A stretch of DNA of 64,000 nucleotides from Chloracidobacterium sp. (GCA_016711345.1 JADJTD010000001.1:3412001-3476000), one strand, 5' to 3'. Counted from the stretch's first letter, positions 36,694-45,927 are shown. The notes: a model not told the origin generated them from the letters alone. Translations and numbers: made by a program.

Positions 36694-36818
36694 AATTGCC
36701 ACTAGCTTTAGCTAGTGGACAGAGATGTCAAAAAAATCCCGGGCTTTAGCCCAATGTTCGGCTAAAGCCGCGATAATATTTCTTCTTCGATCCACTAGCT
36801 AGAGCTAGTGGCAATTCC
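36694..36818. repeat. Nested inverted-repeat element, ~125 bp
   Basis: Outer arms AATTGCCACTAGCT (36694-36707) and AGCTAGTGGCAATT (36805-36818) are perfect inverted repeats. Each end also forms its own hairpin (CCACTAGC/GCTAGTGG). A central pair GGCTTTAGCC (36742-36751) and GGCTAAAGCC (36760-36769) forms an inner stem. No coding sequence is inside. It resembles a non-autonomous REP/BIME-like element. Confidence 0.75.
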
Positions 36819-36830
36819 CTAAATGATAGC

Positions 36831-37220
36831 TCATTTCTTTTTCCTGGCGCGGCGTGGTGAGGGGACGCGGTAGGCTAGTTCGAGTACAAGCACACCGTCT
36901 TCTATTGCGGCGGTGGGGAAGCGGACGGTTTGTTCGACGCGGATGTCGTGTTTGTCGATGAACCGCTGTGCATGAAAGCGTGCGGTGCCGCGGTGGTCCA
37001 TTCGATAGACGCGGAAGGCGTGGAGCGTTCGCTCCGGCACGCTTCGCAGGCCGATGGTACATGTCTCATCTTCCCAAAGCATTTCAATATGCGTCGGGCT
37101 TTCAATTGCCTCATAAGCCCGGCGGCTCAACATTACGGTTCCGGATGGCTGCATCGAAACATGAAGCTTCGCGATCTTTGGTGTTCCGGGCTCAGTGAAT
37201 TTTTCCCATTTTCTTGCCAT
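36831..37220 (-). CDS. Conserved-looking hypothetical protein
   Basis: The 129-residue product begins MARKWEKFTEPGTPKIAKLH. The blocks VMLSRRAYEAIESPTHIEMLWED and TIGLRSVPERTLHAFRVYRM look like a small family recalled from acidobacterial and proteobacterial genomes, in which a beta-rich protein carries a GLRPV-type motif. Its function is unknown. The C-terminus is basic (SPRRARKKK). The gene is immediately beside the repeat element at 36694-36818. Confidence 0.65.
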   Translation of the reverse strand: MARKWEKFTEPGTPKIAKLHVSMQPSGTVMLSRRAYEAIESPTHIEMLWEDETCTIGLRSVPERTLHAFRVYRMDHRGTARFHAQRFIDKHDIRVEQTVRFPTAAIEDGVLVLELAYRVPSPRRARKKK

Positions 37221-37825
37221 GATTCAAATCTAGCATGGGTAAATGAGAGTGTCAAGCGTGAAACAAAAAATAATACTCTCGTATCATGATATGTTTCTTC
37301 CTTTGCCGCCTTTGCGTCTTTGCGGGACATGTTTTCCCGCCAAGTCGCCAAGACCGCAAAGTAAGATAGGCCGACAGAATCAAAATCCAAAAATTAAAAC
37401 AATTCCCAAATAATTCTCACCACAGAGTCACAGAGCACACTGAGAAAGTTACTAAGTGTAAAAAGTGCATGCCTTGTGACCGGCAGCGTAAACTGTGCAT
37501 TTTCGCGTTATTCGCAAATTTCCCGATGGCTTTTTGGGTGTCTCCGATGGCTTTTTGGGGGTACTCTGATGGCTTTTTGAGGTCTCCCGATGGCTTTTTT
37601 GATCAAACCATTGCAGATCAAATATTTAGCCTGACATCACGGAGCCATCGACACTCGGAGATGTTTCTCGTCTTCTATCCACGTTGTCGTCGATTACATC
37701 CGGCATCTTCGGCTTTATTTTGATCATTTCAACCCGTCCAACATTCAAATTTCGCACTGCCGATTCCGTATTTTTATGCGGGTTTGATATACTTTGTCCT
37801 TTACTGAATCGCCATTCATTTGTAA
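37221..37825. other. Gene-free region with tandem and CACAGAG repeats
   Basis: No convincing gene lies here. It contains a GCGGGA/CCCGCC palindromic patch near 37322-37346 (TTTGCGGGACATGTTTTCCC), a CCACAGAGTCACAGAG word near 37421, which recurs near 55200, 55550 and 61710, and the 21-bp tandem repeat at 37522-37602. Confidence 0.55.
37522..37602. repeat. Four-unit 21-22-bp tandem repeat (CGATGGCTTTTTGG)
   Basis: GATGGCTTTTTG occurs at 37525, 37546, 37568 and 37589, so the spacing is 21, 22 and 21 bp. Read in one forward frame it gives PMAFW-type words. There is no start or ribosome site, so coding is doubtful. The period matches the minisatellite at 47389. Confidence 0.75.
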
Positions 37826-38149
37826 ATGGAATATCTTTTTTCCTATGGAACGCTTCAAAAGAGCGAAACTCAGTTAGAGTTATTTGGCCGGCTACTGAAT
37901 GGTTGGAGCGACACGCTCGAGGGATATAAAACGGCGGAAATCGCTATTGACGACGCAGTTTTTCTGACAAGGGAGGGAAGTCGGCAGTTGACGGCAGTGG
38001 CTTCGAGCGGTGATAAGATCTACGGAATGATCTTTGAGATCTCAGCCGAGGAACTCGAAAGGGTTGACCGATACGAGCCCGGAAATTACGAACGGATCAA
38101 GGTGACTTTACGCTCAGGAAAGCAGGCTTGGATCTATCTAAAACGTTGA
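37826..38149 (+). CDS. Gamma-glutamylcyclotransferase-like (AIG2-like) protein
   Basis: The 107-residue protein starts MEYLFSYGTLQKSETQLELF, the conserved YGTL loop of this fold. A second half with ISAEELERVDRYEPGNYERI carries the usual glutamate-bearing segment. The size is typical of a single-domain GGCT-like enzyme that may cyclise gamma-glutamyl amines. Substrate is unknown. ETF-QO follows 43 bp downstream. Confidence 0.8.
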   Translation: MEYLFSYGTLQKSETQLELFGRLLNGWSDTLEGYKTAEIAIDDAVFLTREGSRQLTAVASSGDKIYGMIFEISAEELERVDRYEPGNYERIKVTLRSGKQAWIYLKR

Positions 38150-38192
38150 GTGATAAGCCCTTAACAAGCGTGCGGGCTTCTGCAAAAATAAT

Positions 38193-39914
38193 ATGATCGA
38201 ACGCGAACAAGTACCGATGGATGTGGTCTTTGTCGGGGCAGGCCCGGCAAATCTTGCGGCAGCGCTGCATCTGAAAAGCGAGATAAAAAGGCACGACGAG
38301 CTTGTCGAAAAAGGTTTCAAGCACGGGCGAAAGATCGGCGATCTTGAGATAGCTATCGTCGAAAAAGGCTCGTTTGTCGGAGCGCACATTTTGTCGGGAG
38401 CCGTTATGGACCCGATCGCGATCCGCGAACTGATGCCCGATTTCCTTGCACAAGGCTGTCCGGTCGATACGGTCGTCACTGACGATGCTGCGTGGTATTT
38501 AACAGACAAACGGCGCTTTGTCGCTCCGATCACGCCGCCGCCTCTAAAAAATAAAGGCAAATACATTGTTTCGCTGAGCAAGATATGCGAATGGCTGGGC
38601 GAAAAATGCGAGGAAGCGGGAATCAATATTTTCCCCGAGTTTCCAGCTGCCGAGATCTTGTACGACGAGAATGACGCTGTAATCGGTGTTCGCACCGGCG
38701 ACAAAGGCATCGATAAAGAAGGCAAAAAGAAGCCAAACTTCGAAGCGGGGGTCGATCTCCTCGCAAAGGTCACTGTTCTCGGCGAAGGCTCACGCGGTTC
38801 TTTGGCGAAGCAATTGACCGCGAGACTCGGATTAGATCACGGTAAAGAGCCGCAGGTTTTCTCGCTTGGTGTTAAAGAGCTTTGGGAGGTTCCGGCTGGC
38901 AATTTTCCTGAGGGAATGGTTGTACATACGCTTGGATTTCCCTCTGATACAAGGACTTACGGCGGCGGCTGGATCTACGGTCTAAAGAATAACATGGTCA
39001 GCATCGGTTATGTTACAGGCCTCGATTACGAAGATCCGATGATCGATCCGCATGCAGAGTTTCAGAAATTCAAGACGCACCCAAAGGTCGCCGAAATTCT
39101 CAAAGGCGGCAAAATGATCAAATACGGAGCCAAAACCATCAACGCCGGCGGCTATTACACCATGCCGAAACTTTACGCTGACGGAGTTCTGCTCGTAGGC
39201 GACAGCGCGTCATTCCTCAACGGGCAACGCATCAAAGGAATCCACACCGCCATGAAAAGCGGCATGCTCGCCGCCGAAACGATCGTCGGAGCATTCGAGC
39301 ACGAAGATTTTTCATCAAAAACACTCAAGCATTATGACGAAAAGGTAAATCTAAGCTGGATCTACGACGAACTTCATCCCGTACGCAATTTCCACGGAGC
39401 CTTCCAAAAAGGCCGCTGGTCAGGCTTGATAAATACGGGCTTGCAATTCCTCACAAACGGCCTAGCGTGGGGCTTTATGCCAAAAGAACACCACGTCGCT
39501 GGCCACGAGCGAATGGAGAAACGGTCATCGATCGGTGGCCTAGGACCAAACGATCATCTGAAACTCGATCGCTACAACGGTGTGCCTTTCGATAAAGAAC
39601 TTACCTTCGACAAGGTCACTGACGTATTCTACGGTGCCGTAGCCCACAACGAAGATCAGCCGTCACATCTGCACGTTCTTGACACCGAAATTTGTGCAAC
39701 GAGATGTGCCGAGGAATACGGCAATCCGTGCCAGCGATTTTGCCCGGCTGCGGTTTACGAAATGGAAGAGAGTGCGGAAACAGGACGCAAAGAGTTAAAA
39801 ACAAATTTTAGCAATTGTGTGCATTGTAAAACATGCGATGTCGCTGACCCTTATCAGATAATAAACTGGGTCACGCCCGAAGGTGGTGGCGGGCCGAATT
39901 ATAAGGGAATGTAA
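38193..39914 (+). CDS. Electron-transfer flavoprotein:quinone oxidoreductase
   Basis: This membrane-associated flavoprotein passes electrons from ETF to the quinone pool during fatty acid and amino acid oxidation. The FAD-binding N-terminus is VVFVGAGPANLAAALHLKSE. The C-terminal [4Fe-4S] ligands are in CATRCAEEYGNPCQRFCPAA and FSNCVHCKTCDVADP, and it ends PEGGGGPNYKGM, characteristic of ETF-QO. At 573 residues it is full length. ETF subunits are not in the window. Menaquinone is the likely acceptor, given menG. A terminator follows at 39925. Confidence 0.94.
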   Translation: MIEREQVPMDVVFVGAGPANLAAALHLKSEIKRHDELVEKGFKHGRKIGDLEIAIVEKGSFVGAHILSGAVMDPIAIRELMPDFLAQGCPVDTVVTDDAAWYLTDKRRFVAPITPPPLKNKGKYIVSLSKICEWLGEKCEEAGINIFPEFPAAEILYDENDAVIGVRTGDKGIDKEGKKKPNFEAGVDLLAKVTVLGEGSRGSLAKQLTARLGLDHGKEPQVFSLGVKELWEVPAGNFPEGMVVHTLGFPSDTRTYGGGWIYGLKNNMVSIGYVTGLDYEDPMIDPHAEFQKFKTHPKVAEILKGGKMIKYGAKTINAGGYYTMPKLYADGVLLVGDSASFLNGQRIKGIHTAMKSGMLAAETIVGAFEHEDFSSKTLKHYDEKVNLSWIYDELHPVRNFHGAFQKGRWSGLINTGLQFLTNGLAWGFMPKEHHVAGHERMEKRSSIGGLGPNDHLKLDRYNGVPFDKELTFDKVTDVFYGAVAHNEDQPSHLHVLDTEICATRCAEEYGNPCQRFCPAAVYEMEESAETGRKELKTNFSNCVHCKTCDVADPYQIINWVTPEGGGGPNYKGM

Positions 39915-39924
39915 AAGAAAAAAA

Positions 39925-39948
39925 GCCGTCCATTGGACGGCTTTTTTT
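39925..39948. terminator. Bidirectional terminator between ETF-QO and rpoZ
   Basis: GCCGTCC (39925-39931) pairs with GGACGGC (39935-39941) around ATT, with T7 on one side and A-rich DNA on the other. It serves the two convergent transcripts. Confidence 0.85.
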
Positions 39949-39969
39949 CGGCTCAAGCTGTAACTAAAA

Positions 39970-40209
39970 TTAATTTTCCAAGATCTCGAAATTCACTTTT
40001 CGCTCTTTGAATTCCTTCATCGCAATGCGCGTTGGTTTGGTTTTGCGTATGTCCATATCGACGCGGGCGATGGCTCCGCGCTGGAGCTGCTTGCTTCGTT
40101 GGGCGGCAAGAATTATCATTCGATATTTCGAATCGATCTCAGGCGGATTGATTATTTCTTCTTCAACTTCTTCTATTTCTTCGATTACCGGCTCTTTCTT
40201 TGCTGCCAT
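39970..40209 (-). CDS. rpoZ: RNA polymerase omega subunit
   Basis: From ATG 40209 (MAAKKEPVIEEIEEVEEEI), with AAGGAGA upstream inside gmk's end, the product has 79 residues. The omega core is IDSKYRMIILAAQRSKQLQR followed by IRKTKPTRIAMKEFKE. Omega helps assemble RNA polymerase. The gene ends the yicC-gmk-rpoZ operon, a widely conserved order. A longer reading from 40293 would overlap gmk and is rejected. Confidence 0.9.
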   Translation of the reverse strand: MAAKKEPVIEEIEEVEEEIINPPEIDSKYRMIILAAQRSKQLQRGAIARVDMDIRKTKPTRIAMKEFKERKVNFEILEN

Positions 40210-40216
40210 AATTTGG

Positions 40217-40855
40217 TCATTCTCCTTCGAATCGATGCTTAGAAGCATCGAAACTATCAAGAATACCCTGAATTGCATCGTTTTGTCTATCAAGCATTTG
40301 CCGTTCGGCAGTAATAATGGATACGATCTGTCGCGAAGCGATTGAAACGTCTTGGTTGATGATGACGTATTTGAACTTTGAGTACTGCAAAACTTCGTTA
40401 AATGCGTTTCTCAATCTCGTTTTGAGTTCGGCTGAGCCTTCGGTGCCTCGGGAGGTCAAACGCGCTCTCAAAACCTCAAATGACGGCGGTAAAATAAAGA
40501 TACTAATGAGCGAATCGCTAAGCTTATCCATTATCTGGACGGCACCCTGAACGTCGATCTCGACGATCAGATCCCTACCCGTGCTGGCGGCTTTTTCGCT
40601 TTCCGAGATCGACGTACCGTAAAGGTTTCCGTGAACTTCGGCGTATTCGAGAAAATCACCATCACTAATCCGTCGTTCAAATTCTTCTTTTGTAATAAAG
40701 AAATATTCACGGCCGTTTTCTTCGCCGAATCGCTGCGGACGCGTGGTATGGGACACAGAAAAGCCCAGATCGGGCATCATTGCGCGCACTTCTTTTATAA
40801 GCGTACCCTTGCCGCCGCCTGAGGGAGAACTGATGATTATCAATCTTCCGGTCAT
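40217..40855 (-). CDS. gmk: Guanylate kinase
   Basis: This enzyme converts GMP to GDP. The P-loop is ISSPSGGGKGTL (residues 8-19), and the GMP-binding signature SHTTRPQRFGEENGREYFF is intact. The length of 212 residues is normal. It lies 3 bp after yicC and just before rpoZ, so the three are translated from one message. Confidence 0.96.
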   Translation of the reverse strand: MTGRLIIISSPSGGGKGTLIKEVRAMMPDLGFSVSHTTRPQRFGEENGREYFFITKEEFERRISDGDFLEYAEVHGNLYGTSISESEKAASTGRDLIVEIDVQGAVQIMDKLSDSLISIFILPPSFEVLRARLTSRGTEGSAELKTRLRNAFNEVLQYSKFKYVIINQDVSIASRQIVSIITAERQMLDRQNDAIQGILDSFDASKHRFEGE

Positions 40856-40858
40856 AAG

Positions 40859-41737
40859 TTACTCAACATTCTGCACTTGTTCGCGGATTTTCTCAATTTC
40901 GCTTTTGATCGCGAGTGCATTTTCTTTAACGGTCATATTGCCGGTTTTGGACGTGATGGTGTTGGCTTCGCGGTTTAGTTCCTGTGTCAGAAAATCCAGC
41001 CGTTTGCCGACATCGTTGTCTTCGTTCATTATGGTGCGAAAATGTTCGATGTGCGTTGTGATCCGTGCGATCTCTTCGGAGATGTCTGCCCGATCGGCGA
41101 GATACGTTACTTCTTGTGCCATGCGTGCCTGATCGACCTCGATCTGCGAATCAGTTTTAGCTAGCATGTCGCCGATGCGTTTTGTCAGCCGTTCGCGATA
41201 TTCGACAGCGACGTTTGCCGATTCAGTTTCGATGGCAGGCATTCGGGTTTCGATCTCGACGAGGCGTCCGGCGAGTTCGTCTTTCAGCATGCGGCCTTCG
41301 TTCTCACGCATTTTTTGCAGATCATCGAGAGCGGCTGTCAAAGCCTTTTCAAGCCCAGCGGCAAACTCGGGCCCTAGATCTTCTTTCTTTGGCGTCACAA
41401 CATTTGGCAGGCGGGCAATGACATTGAGATCGGGTTCGCCTGACAGGCCGAACTCATTTTTCATATCTTTCATTGCTGCCAGAAATCCGCTTATGAGCGG
41501 ACGGTTTAGCTCGTAATTAACTTCCGTTGTCCGATCGTATTGAATATTCACATCCACACGTCCACGCGAAAGGCGTCCGCCGATCGTACGTTTTATCATT
41601 GATTCGAGATCCTGTAGTTCGCTTGGAACACGCAGATTTACGTCGAGAAATCGGTTATTTACCGTTTTCAATTCGACGGCTACTGCATAATTGTTTTCGG
41701 CAACAGTGCCGCGGCCGAAGCCTGTCATTGATCTCAT
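40859..41737 (-). CDS. YicC/YloC-family endoribonuclease
   Basis: A 292-residue protein starting RSMTGFGRGTVAENNYAV with the YicC N-terminal signature and ending in the ITSKTGNMTVKENALAIKSE block. YicC proteins are now known as endoribonucleases that influence small RNA turnover. It sits between an ABC exporter gene (3 bp upstream) and gmk, the usual place. Confidence 0.9.
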   Translation of the reverse strand: MRSMTGFGRGTVAENNYAVAVELKTVNNRFLDVNLRVPSELQDLESMIKRTIGGRLSRGRVDVNIQYDRTTEVNYELNRPLISGFLAAMKDMKNEFGLSGEPDLNVIARLPNVVTPKKEDLGPEFAAGLEKALTAALDDLQKMRENEGRMLKDELAGRLVEIETRMPAIETESANVAVEYRERLTKRIGDMLAKTDSQIEVDQARMAQEVTYLADRADISEEIARITTHIEHFRTIMNEDNDVGKRLDFLTQELNREANTITSKTGNMTVKENALAIKSEIEKIREQVQNVE

Positions 41738-41740
41738 AAT

Positions 41741-43540
41741 TTAAATTTTGTAGTTCGTTTCCTTATCAGCAAATTGTAGTTCATAAAGCAGCTTATATGT
41801 TCCGCCGTGATCAAGGAGTTCGTCGTGCGTTCCCATTTCGACGATCTTGCCGTTTTTCATCACCACGATATTATCAGCTTTGCGAATGGTTGAGAGCCGG
41901 TGTGCGATGACGATGGAAGTGCGATTTTGCATTAGATTCGCCAGAGCTTTTTGGACGAGCGTTTCGCTTTCTGTGTCGAGTGCGGATGTGGCCTCATCAA
42001 GAATAAGGACAGGTGCATTTACCAAAACTGCCCGTGCGATAGCTATACGTTGACGTTGGCCGCCGGATAGCAGAGTTCCGCGTTCGCCGACCACCGTGTC
42101 GTATTTCTGCGGCAGTTGGTTGATGAATTCATCCGCGTAGGCGATCTCGGCCGCAGCTTTTACTTCTGACAGATCAGCGTCGGGTCGTCCATAAGCAATG
42201 TTTTGATAGATGGTGTCGTTGAATAGAACAGTTTCCTGCGTGACGAGGGCAAGTTGTTTTTTCAAACTCAGAACCTTTGCATCGCGAAGGTCTGTACCAT
42301 CCCAAGTTATTCTTCCCTCGGTTGGATCGTATAAACGCTGAACAAGCTTTATCAAGCTCGATTTTCCGCCGCCGCTTTCGCCGACAAGGGCGACGACAGA
42401 GCCTTTTGGTACTTCGAGGTCGATGTTCTGCAGGATCTTTCTTTTGCTGTTGCGGTAGCTGAAAGAAACATTTTCGATCCGAATACTATTTTTTAATGGC
42501 TGCAATTCATCAGCATCAGGTTTTTCCGGCAACGTTTCATCAACGTCGAGGATGCTCCAAACGTCTCTGGCGGCTGAAAATGCCTTGGTGATCTCGTTGT
42601 GCTGCCGCGATATTTTCCGCATCGGGTCGTAGCTGCGGAACAAGAAGAAAAGGAACGTGAAAAACTGAGCCGGATCCATTCGCGAGAGATTTATTTCACG
42701 TAGTCCGACGAAGATCAAAACTATGATGGCTATGACGCCGATGATCTCGATGGCGGGCGGCGAAGTCGCGGCGATCTGAGCGCTGCGTAGATTTGCTCGG
42801 GCGATGACCTTTGCGACGGTTGAAAATCTTTCCTTCTCACGGCCTTCGGCACTGTAGGCTTTTACAATAGTTTGATTCGCCAGCGTTTCCTGAGCGGTGT
42901 CGTTTAGGTCTTTGTTGCCTCTTAGCGATTCGTCGGCGAGTTTGCGAAGGCGTTTGCTGAATACCGCAGTCATTAAGCCTATGACAGGAGCTATGATCAA
43001 CGATCCGAGCGTCAGACGCCAGTTGTAATATGCTGCCGCGCCGATAAAGAAAACCAGCATGAAGGATTCGCGCAGAACGTCGCGTAAATTGGACGAGACC
43101 GCGAGTTCGATGGCCGCACAGCTTATGACTAGACGCGAAACTAAGAAGTTTGTCCTGTGTTTTTCAAAAAAAGTCGCCGATTGTTTTAGTAAATGCTCGT
43201 ACAGTTCGTTTCTTAGTTCTAGGACCGTTGACTGTCCGATCTTCGCCATTAGGTACGACGAAAAATACTCCGCGATGCCTTTTAGGACGGTGAAGGTGAT
43301 GAGCAGAAGCGAGATCGCGATCCACGCTCTGAACCAATCGTTTGTCGGCACCAAACTGCTGAGATCGAAGAGCGTTTTAGATTTCATTCCGCTGTTAGGC
43401 AGAAATTGGTTGAATATCGGCACGAGCAACGCTCCGGTGGCAGTTTCGAACAACGCGCCCAGCAGCATCGCAATGAGAGCAAAGACAAAGAGCAGCCAGT
43501 GGTGCTGGACGTATTTTAGAAGACGCTTTAGATCGCTCAT
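41741..43540 (-). CDS. ABC exporter, MsbA-like (permease-ATPase fusion)
   Basis: The 599-residue protein has a six-helix transmembrane domain (starting HWLLFVFALIAMLLGALFET) fused to an ATPase with GESGGGKSSLIKL (Walker A), LLSGGQRQRIAIARA (signature) and VLILDEATSALD (Walker B). MsbA-type lipid export is the best guess, since this family flips lipid A or similar lipids. It heads the operon with yicC, gmk and rpoZ, which is an unusual extension of that set. Confidence 0.9.
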   Translation of the reverse strand: MSDLKRLLKYVQHHWLLFVFALIAMLLGALFETATGALLVPIFNQFLPNSGMKSKTLFDLSSLVPTNDWFRAWIAISLLLITFTVLKGIAEYFSSYLMAKIGQSTVLELRNELYEHLLKQSATFFEKHRTNFLVSRLVISCAAIELAVSSNLRDVLRESFMLVFFIGAAAYYNWRLTLGSLIIAPVIGLMTAVFSKRLRKLADESLRGNKDLNDTAQETLANQTIVKAYSAEGREKERFSTVAKVIARANLRSAQIAATSPPAIEIIGVIAIIVLIFVGLREINLSRMDPAQFFTFLFFLFRSYDPMRKISRQHNEITKAFSAARDVWSILDVDETLPEKPDADELQPLKNSIRIENVSFSYRNSKRKILQNIDLEVPKGSVVALVGESGGGKSSLIKLVQRLYDPTEGRITWDGTDLRDAKVLSLKKQLALVTQETVLFNDTIYQNIAYGRPDADLSEVKAAAEIAYADEFINQLPQKYDTVVGERGTLLSGGQRQRIAIARAVLVNAPVLILDEATSALDTESETLVQKALANLMQNRTSIVIAHRLSTIRKADNIVVMKNGKIVEMGTHDELLDHGGTYKLLYELQFADKETNYKI

Positions 43541-43663
43541 TGCTTGTGCAAAAGTTTAGAATATACTCCGAACTAAGTTTGTATGTCCAAGGTCCTTGTG
43601 TTGCAACCAACAAATAGATTATGGCATCTTTCTAAAAGCGTTGTCCTAACGGAGAAATAATCT

Positions 43664-45220
43664 ATGAAGAATATGCTTTCATTCAGGTTGATGGCTTTAG
43701 TTGCGTTTATTGTTGCGGCCCATTTGGCGGCGATGGCACAGGTCGATGTCGCCCGTAAAACAACGGCAATCACATATCCGCTTGACGATACGGTGAATGT
43801 TCCTTTTCGCGGCACGACGCGGTTTCCGCGAATGAAGGGCTCGGCTGCGGTCAAGCGAACGACTCGCAGCGGCACGCGGGTTGAACTCACGGTCGATAAA
43901 ATGCCACGTCCCTTTGAATTGGGAGCAGGCTACGCGACGTATGTCGTTTGGGCGATCTCGCCTGAGGGACAAGTCGATAATCTTGGCGAGATCAAGCGGA
44001 GCGGTTTGTTCTTTATAGATTCCAAGATCACGGTGACGACGCCTTTGCAGACATTTGCATTGATCATCACGGCGGAGCCGCATTTTCTTGTGACGCGTCC
44101 GAGCCAGCAGATAATGCTCGAAAATCTTTATCCGGTTTCGACCGAAGGCAAACGCATAGCGACTACACCATCGATAACCTATTTTGGAAACACGAGCGAC
44201 TACTTCCGCGATCCGCGAACGCCCGAGATAGCGGAAACGGATTATGCCAAAACGCCGTCGGCCATTCTGCAGGCGAAGCAGGCGATAGCTCTCGCGCGGT
44301 TTGCAGGTGCGGAACGCGACGCTGCTCCCGAGCTTACCGAAGCGGAAACGCTCTTGCAGAATGCGAACAATGCATGGATGGCAGGACGCGATTCGGATAC
44401 GGTTGACATCGCTGCACGCAAATCGATCAGCGCGGCGGTAAAGGCTGAGACGACTGCCGCCGTGCGCAGGGAAGCGCGTGAAAAACGTAACGAAAAGACG
44501 CGCTCTGACGCGGAGATACGGCTTGCGGAAAACAAATACACAGATGCACAAAACGAAATAGCCGACCTTAAGAGCGAATTGGCTCGTGAGACGCGCAACC
44601 GCGAGCTTGCCGAACGCGATGTCCAAAATTATGCAAATCAAGTAAAAGATCTGCGTGACGAAAACGGGCGGCTTCGCGAAGACAATGCGACGCTGCGTGT
44701 TGAGGCTGAAAATGCCAAATCAAAGCTCGCCGCTATGGAAGCGGAGAAAACGTCGATTCAACAGAAGAGTGAACGTGAAGTTCATGCCGCTCAAATTCGG
44801 GCACGCGAGGGCGATCTTATTCACTCGCTGAAAGTGTTTGGAACGGTTTCAAAGACCACACGCGGGATCGTTTTAACGCTGCCGGAAAATCTTTGGACAA
44901 CTACGCGTTCGGGAGCGCTTACCAATCAGGCCGACGGCAAGCTCGCGTCGCTTGGTGAGATCATTGCTAATAACAACGCTTATACCGTTATGGTCGAATC
45001 GCATACTGATCCTACCGGCAATAACGATGTCATTCAGACATTGACTGAGAATCGTGCACGAACGGTCGCCGACAAACTAGCCGCAATGGGCGTCGCTGAA
45101 ACGCGCATGGACTACAAAGGCCTGGGCGCGAGCATGCCTATGTTCCCAAATACCTCGGCCGCAAACCGTGCAAAGAATCGCCGCGTACAGATCATTCTCA
45201 GTGTGACTCCACAGCAATAG
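43664..45220 (+). CDS. OmpA-family protein with long coiled coil
   Basis: A 518-residue exported protein: signal peptide (MALVAFIVAAHLAAMAQ), an N-terminal beta domain (TYPLDDTVNVPFRGTTRFPR), a central Ala/Glu/Arg-rich coiled coil (about residues 200-390), and a C-terminal OmpA-like peptidoglycan-binding domain (MVESHTDPTGNNDV, LGASMPMFPNTSAANRAKNR). It probably links the outer membrane and peptidoglycan. It is transcribed alone and ends at the terminator 45244-45275. No beta barrel is seen. Confidence 0.85.
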   Translation: MKNMLSFRLMALVAFIVAAHLAAMAQVDVARKTTAITYPLDDTVNVPFRGTTRFPRMKGSAAVKRTTRSGTRVELTVDKMPRPFELGAGYATYVVWAISPEGQVDNLGEIKRSGLFFIDSKITVTTPLQTFALIITAEPHFLVTRPSQQIMLENLYPVSTEGKRIATTPSITYFGNTSDYFRDPRTPEIAETDYAKTPSAILQAKQAIALARFAGAERDAAPELTEAETLLQNANNAWMAGRDSDTVDIAARKSISAAVKAETTAAVRREAREKRNEKTRSDAEIRLAENKYTDAQNEIADLKSELARETRNRELAERDVQNYANQVKDLRDENGRLREDNATLRVEAENAKSKLAAMEAEKTSIQQKSEREVHAAQIRAREGDLIHSLKVFGTVSKTTRGIVLTLPENLWTTTRSGALTNQADGKLASLGEIIANNNAYTVMVESHTDPTGNNDVIQTLTENRARTVADKLAAMGVAETRMDYKGLGASMPMFPNTSAANRAKNRRVQIILSVTPQQ

Positions 45221-45243
45221 TTAATCGCTAGTTCCTTTAGATC

Positions 45244-45275
45244 AAAGGCTTCGTCTTCACGACGAGGCCTTTTCT
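45244..45275 (+). terminator. Rho-independent terminator of the OmpA-like gene
   Basis: AAAGGCTTCGTC (45244-45255) pairs with GACGAGGCCTTT (45261-45272) with one G-U, followed by TTCTT. Confidence 0.8.
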
Positions 45276-45341
45276 TGCCAAGCCACACGCGTTGGTGCTA
45301 CAGTTCCCGTCGTATTCTAAAAACAACAGGAGAAATAGCCA

Positions 45342-45839
45342 ATGCGTCTTTCTACAGCAGCAGCCAGTGTTCAGGTTCTTGTCACGGGTTTAATCTCTGG
45401 AATTTTCATCGCGATCGCTACGACAGAACCTGCGCGGCTATCGATCGAGCCGTCGGCTTTTGTTCAGCTACAGCAGGGGATACATGTCGTTTACCTCCGA
45501 ATGATGCCGCCGCTTGTTATTGCGGCAATACTTGCGGGAATCGTCTGGCTGATCTCATTAAGGAGTCAGGTGAGATCTGCGGCCTTTTTCTTGGCGGCAA
45601 TTGCAACGGTATGTTCGATAGGAGCGTTCATACTGACAGTCGCGGTAAATTTCCCTTTAAACGACCTGTTAATGACGTGGAACGCCGCATCGCCGCCGGC
45701 GAATGTAAAGGCATTGTGGTTGCCGTGGGAAAGCGCCCATATAGTTCGCACAGTGATCTATATGATCGCTTTTGTTTGCGCCATAACGGGCAGTGTCTTA
45801 ATGCGGAGTAATTCGCAAACAGAGTATCTGAAAAAATAA
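45342..45839 (+). CDS. DUF1772-like membrane protein
   Basis: The 165-residue protein has four hydrophobic helices (VLVTGLISGIFIAIATTEPA first). It carries the pattern of DUF1772/anthrone-oxygenase-like proteins: NFPLNDLLMTWN and LWLPWESAHIVRTVIYMIAF. GGAGAAA lies nine bases before the ATG. Enzyme activity is not established for most members. It is followed by nhaA after 88 bp. Confidence 0.75.
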   Translation: MRLSTAAASVQVLVTGLISGIFIAIATTEPARLSIEPSAFVQLQQGIHVVYLRMMPPLVIAAILAGIVWLISLRSQVRSAAFFLAAIATVCSIGAFILTVAVNFPLNDLLMTWNAASPPANVKALWLPWESAHIVRTVIYMIAFVCAITGSVLMRSNSQTEYLKK

Positions 45840-45927
45840 TGACAGAAAAGTTCGTCAGTGCGGCGAGGCCTTTTTCTTGCGAAGAGCATTTGATAGTGCT
45901 AAATTTTCGTGAGCGATACAGTTACAT

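Noticed and set aside
37522..37602. CRISPR array
   Set aside because: The repeat unit is the whole period; there are no unique spacers of 30-40 bp between conserved repeats here, nor at 47389-47579.
43697..44641. A 314-codon minus-strand frame
   Set aside because: It is antisense to the OmpA-like gene, cysteine- and arginine-rich, with no recognisable domain.
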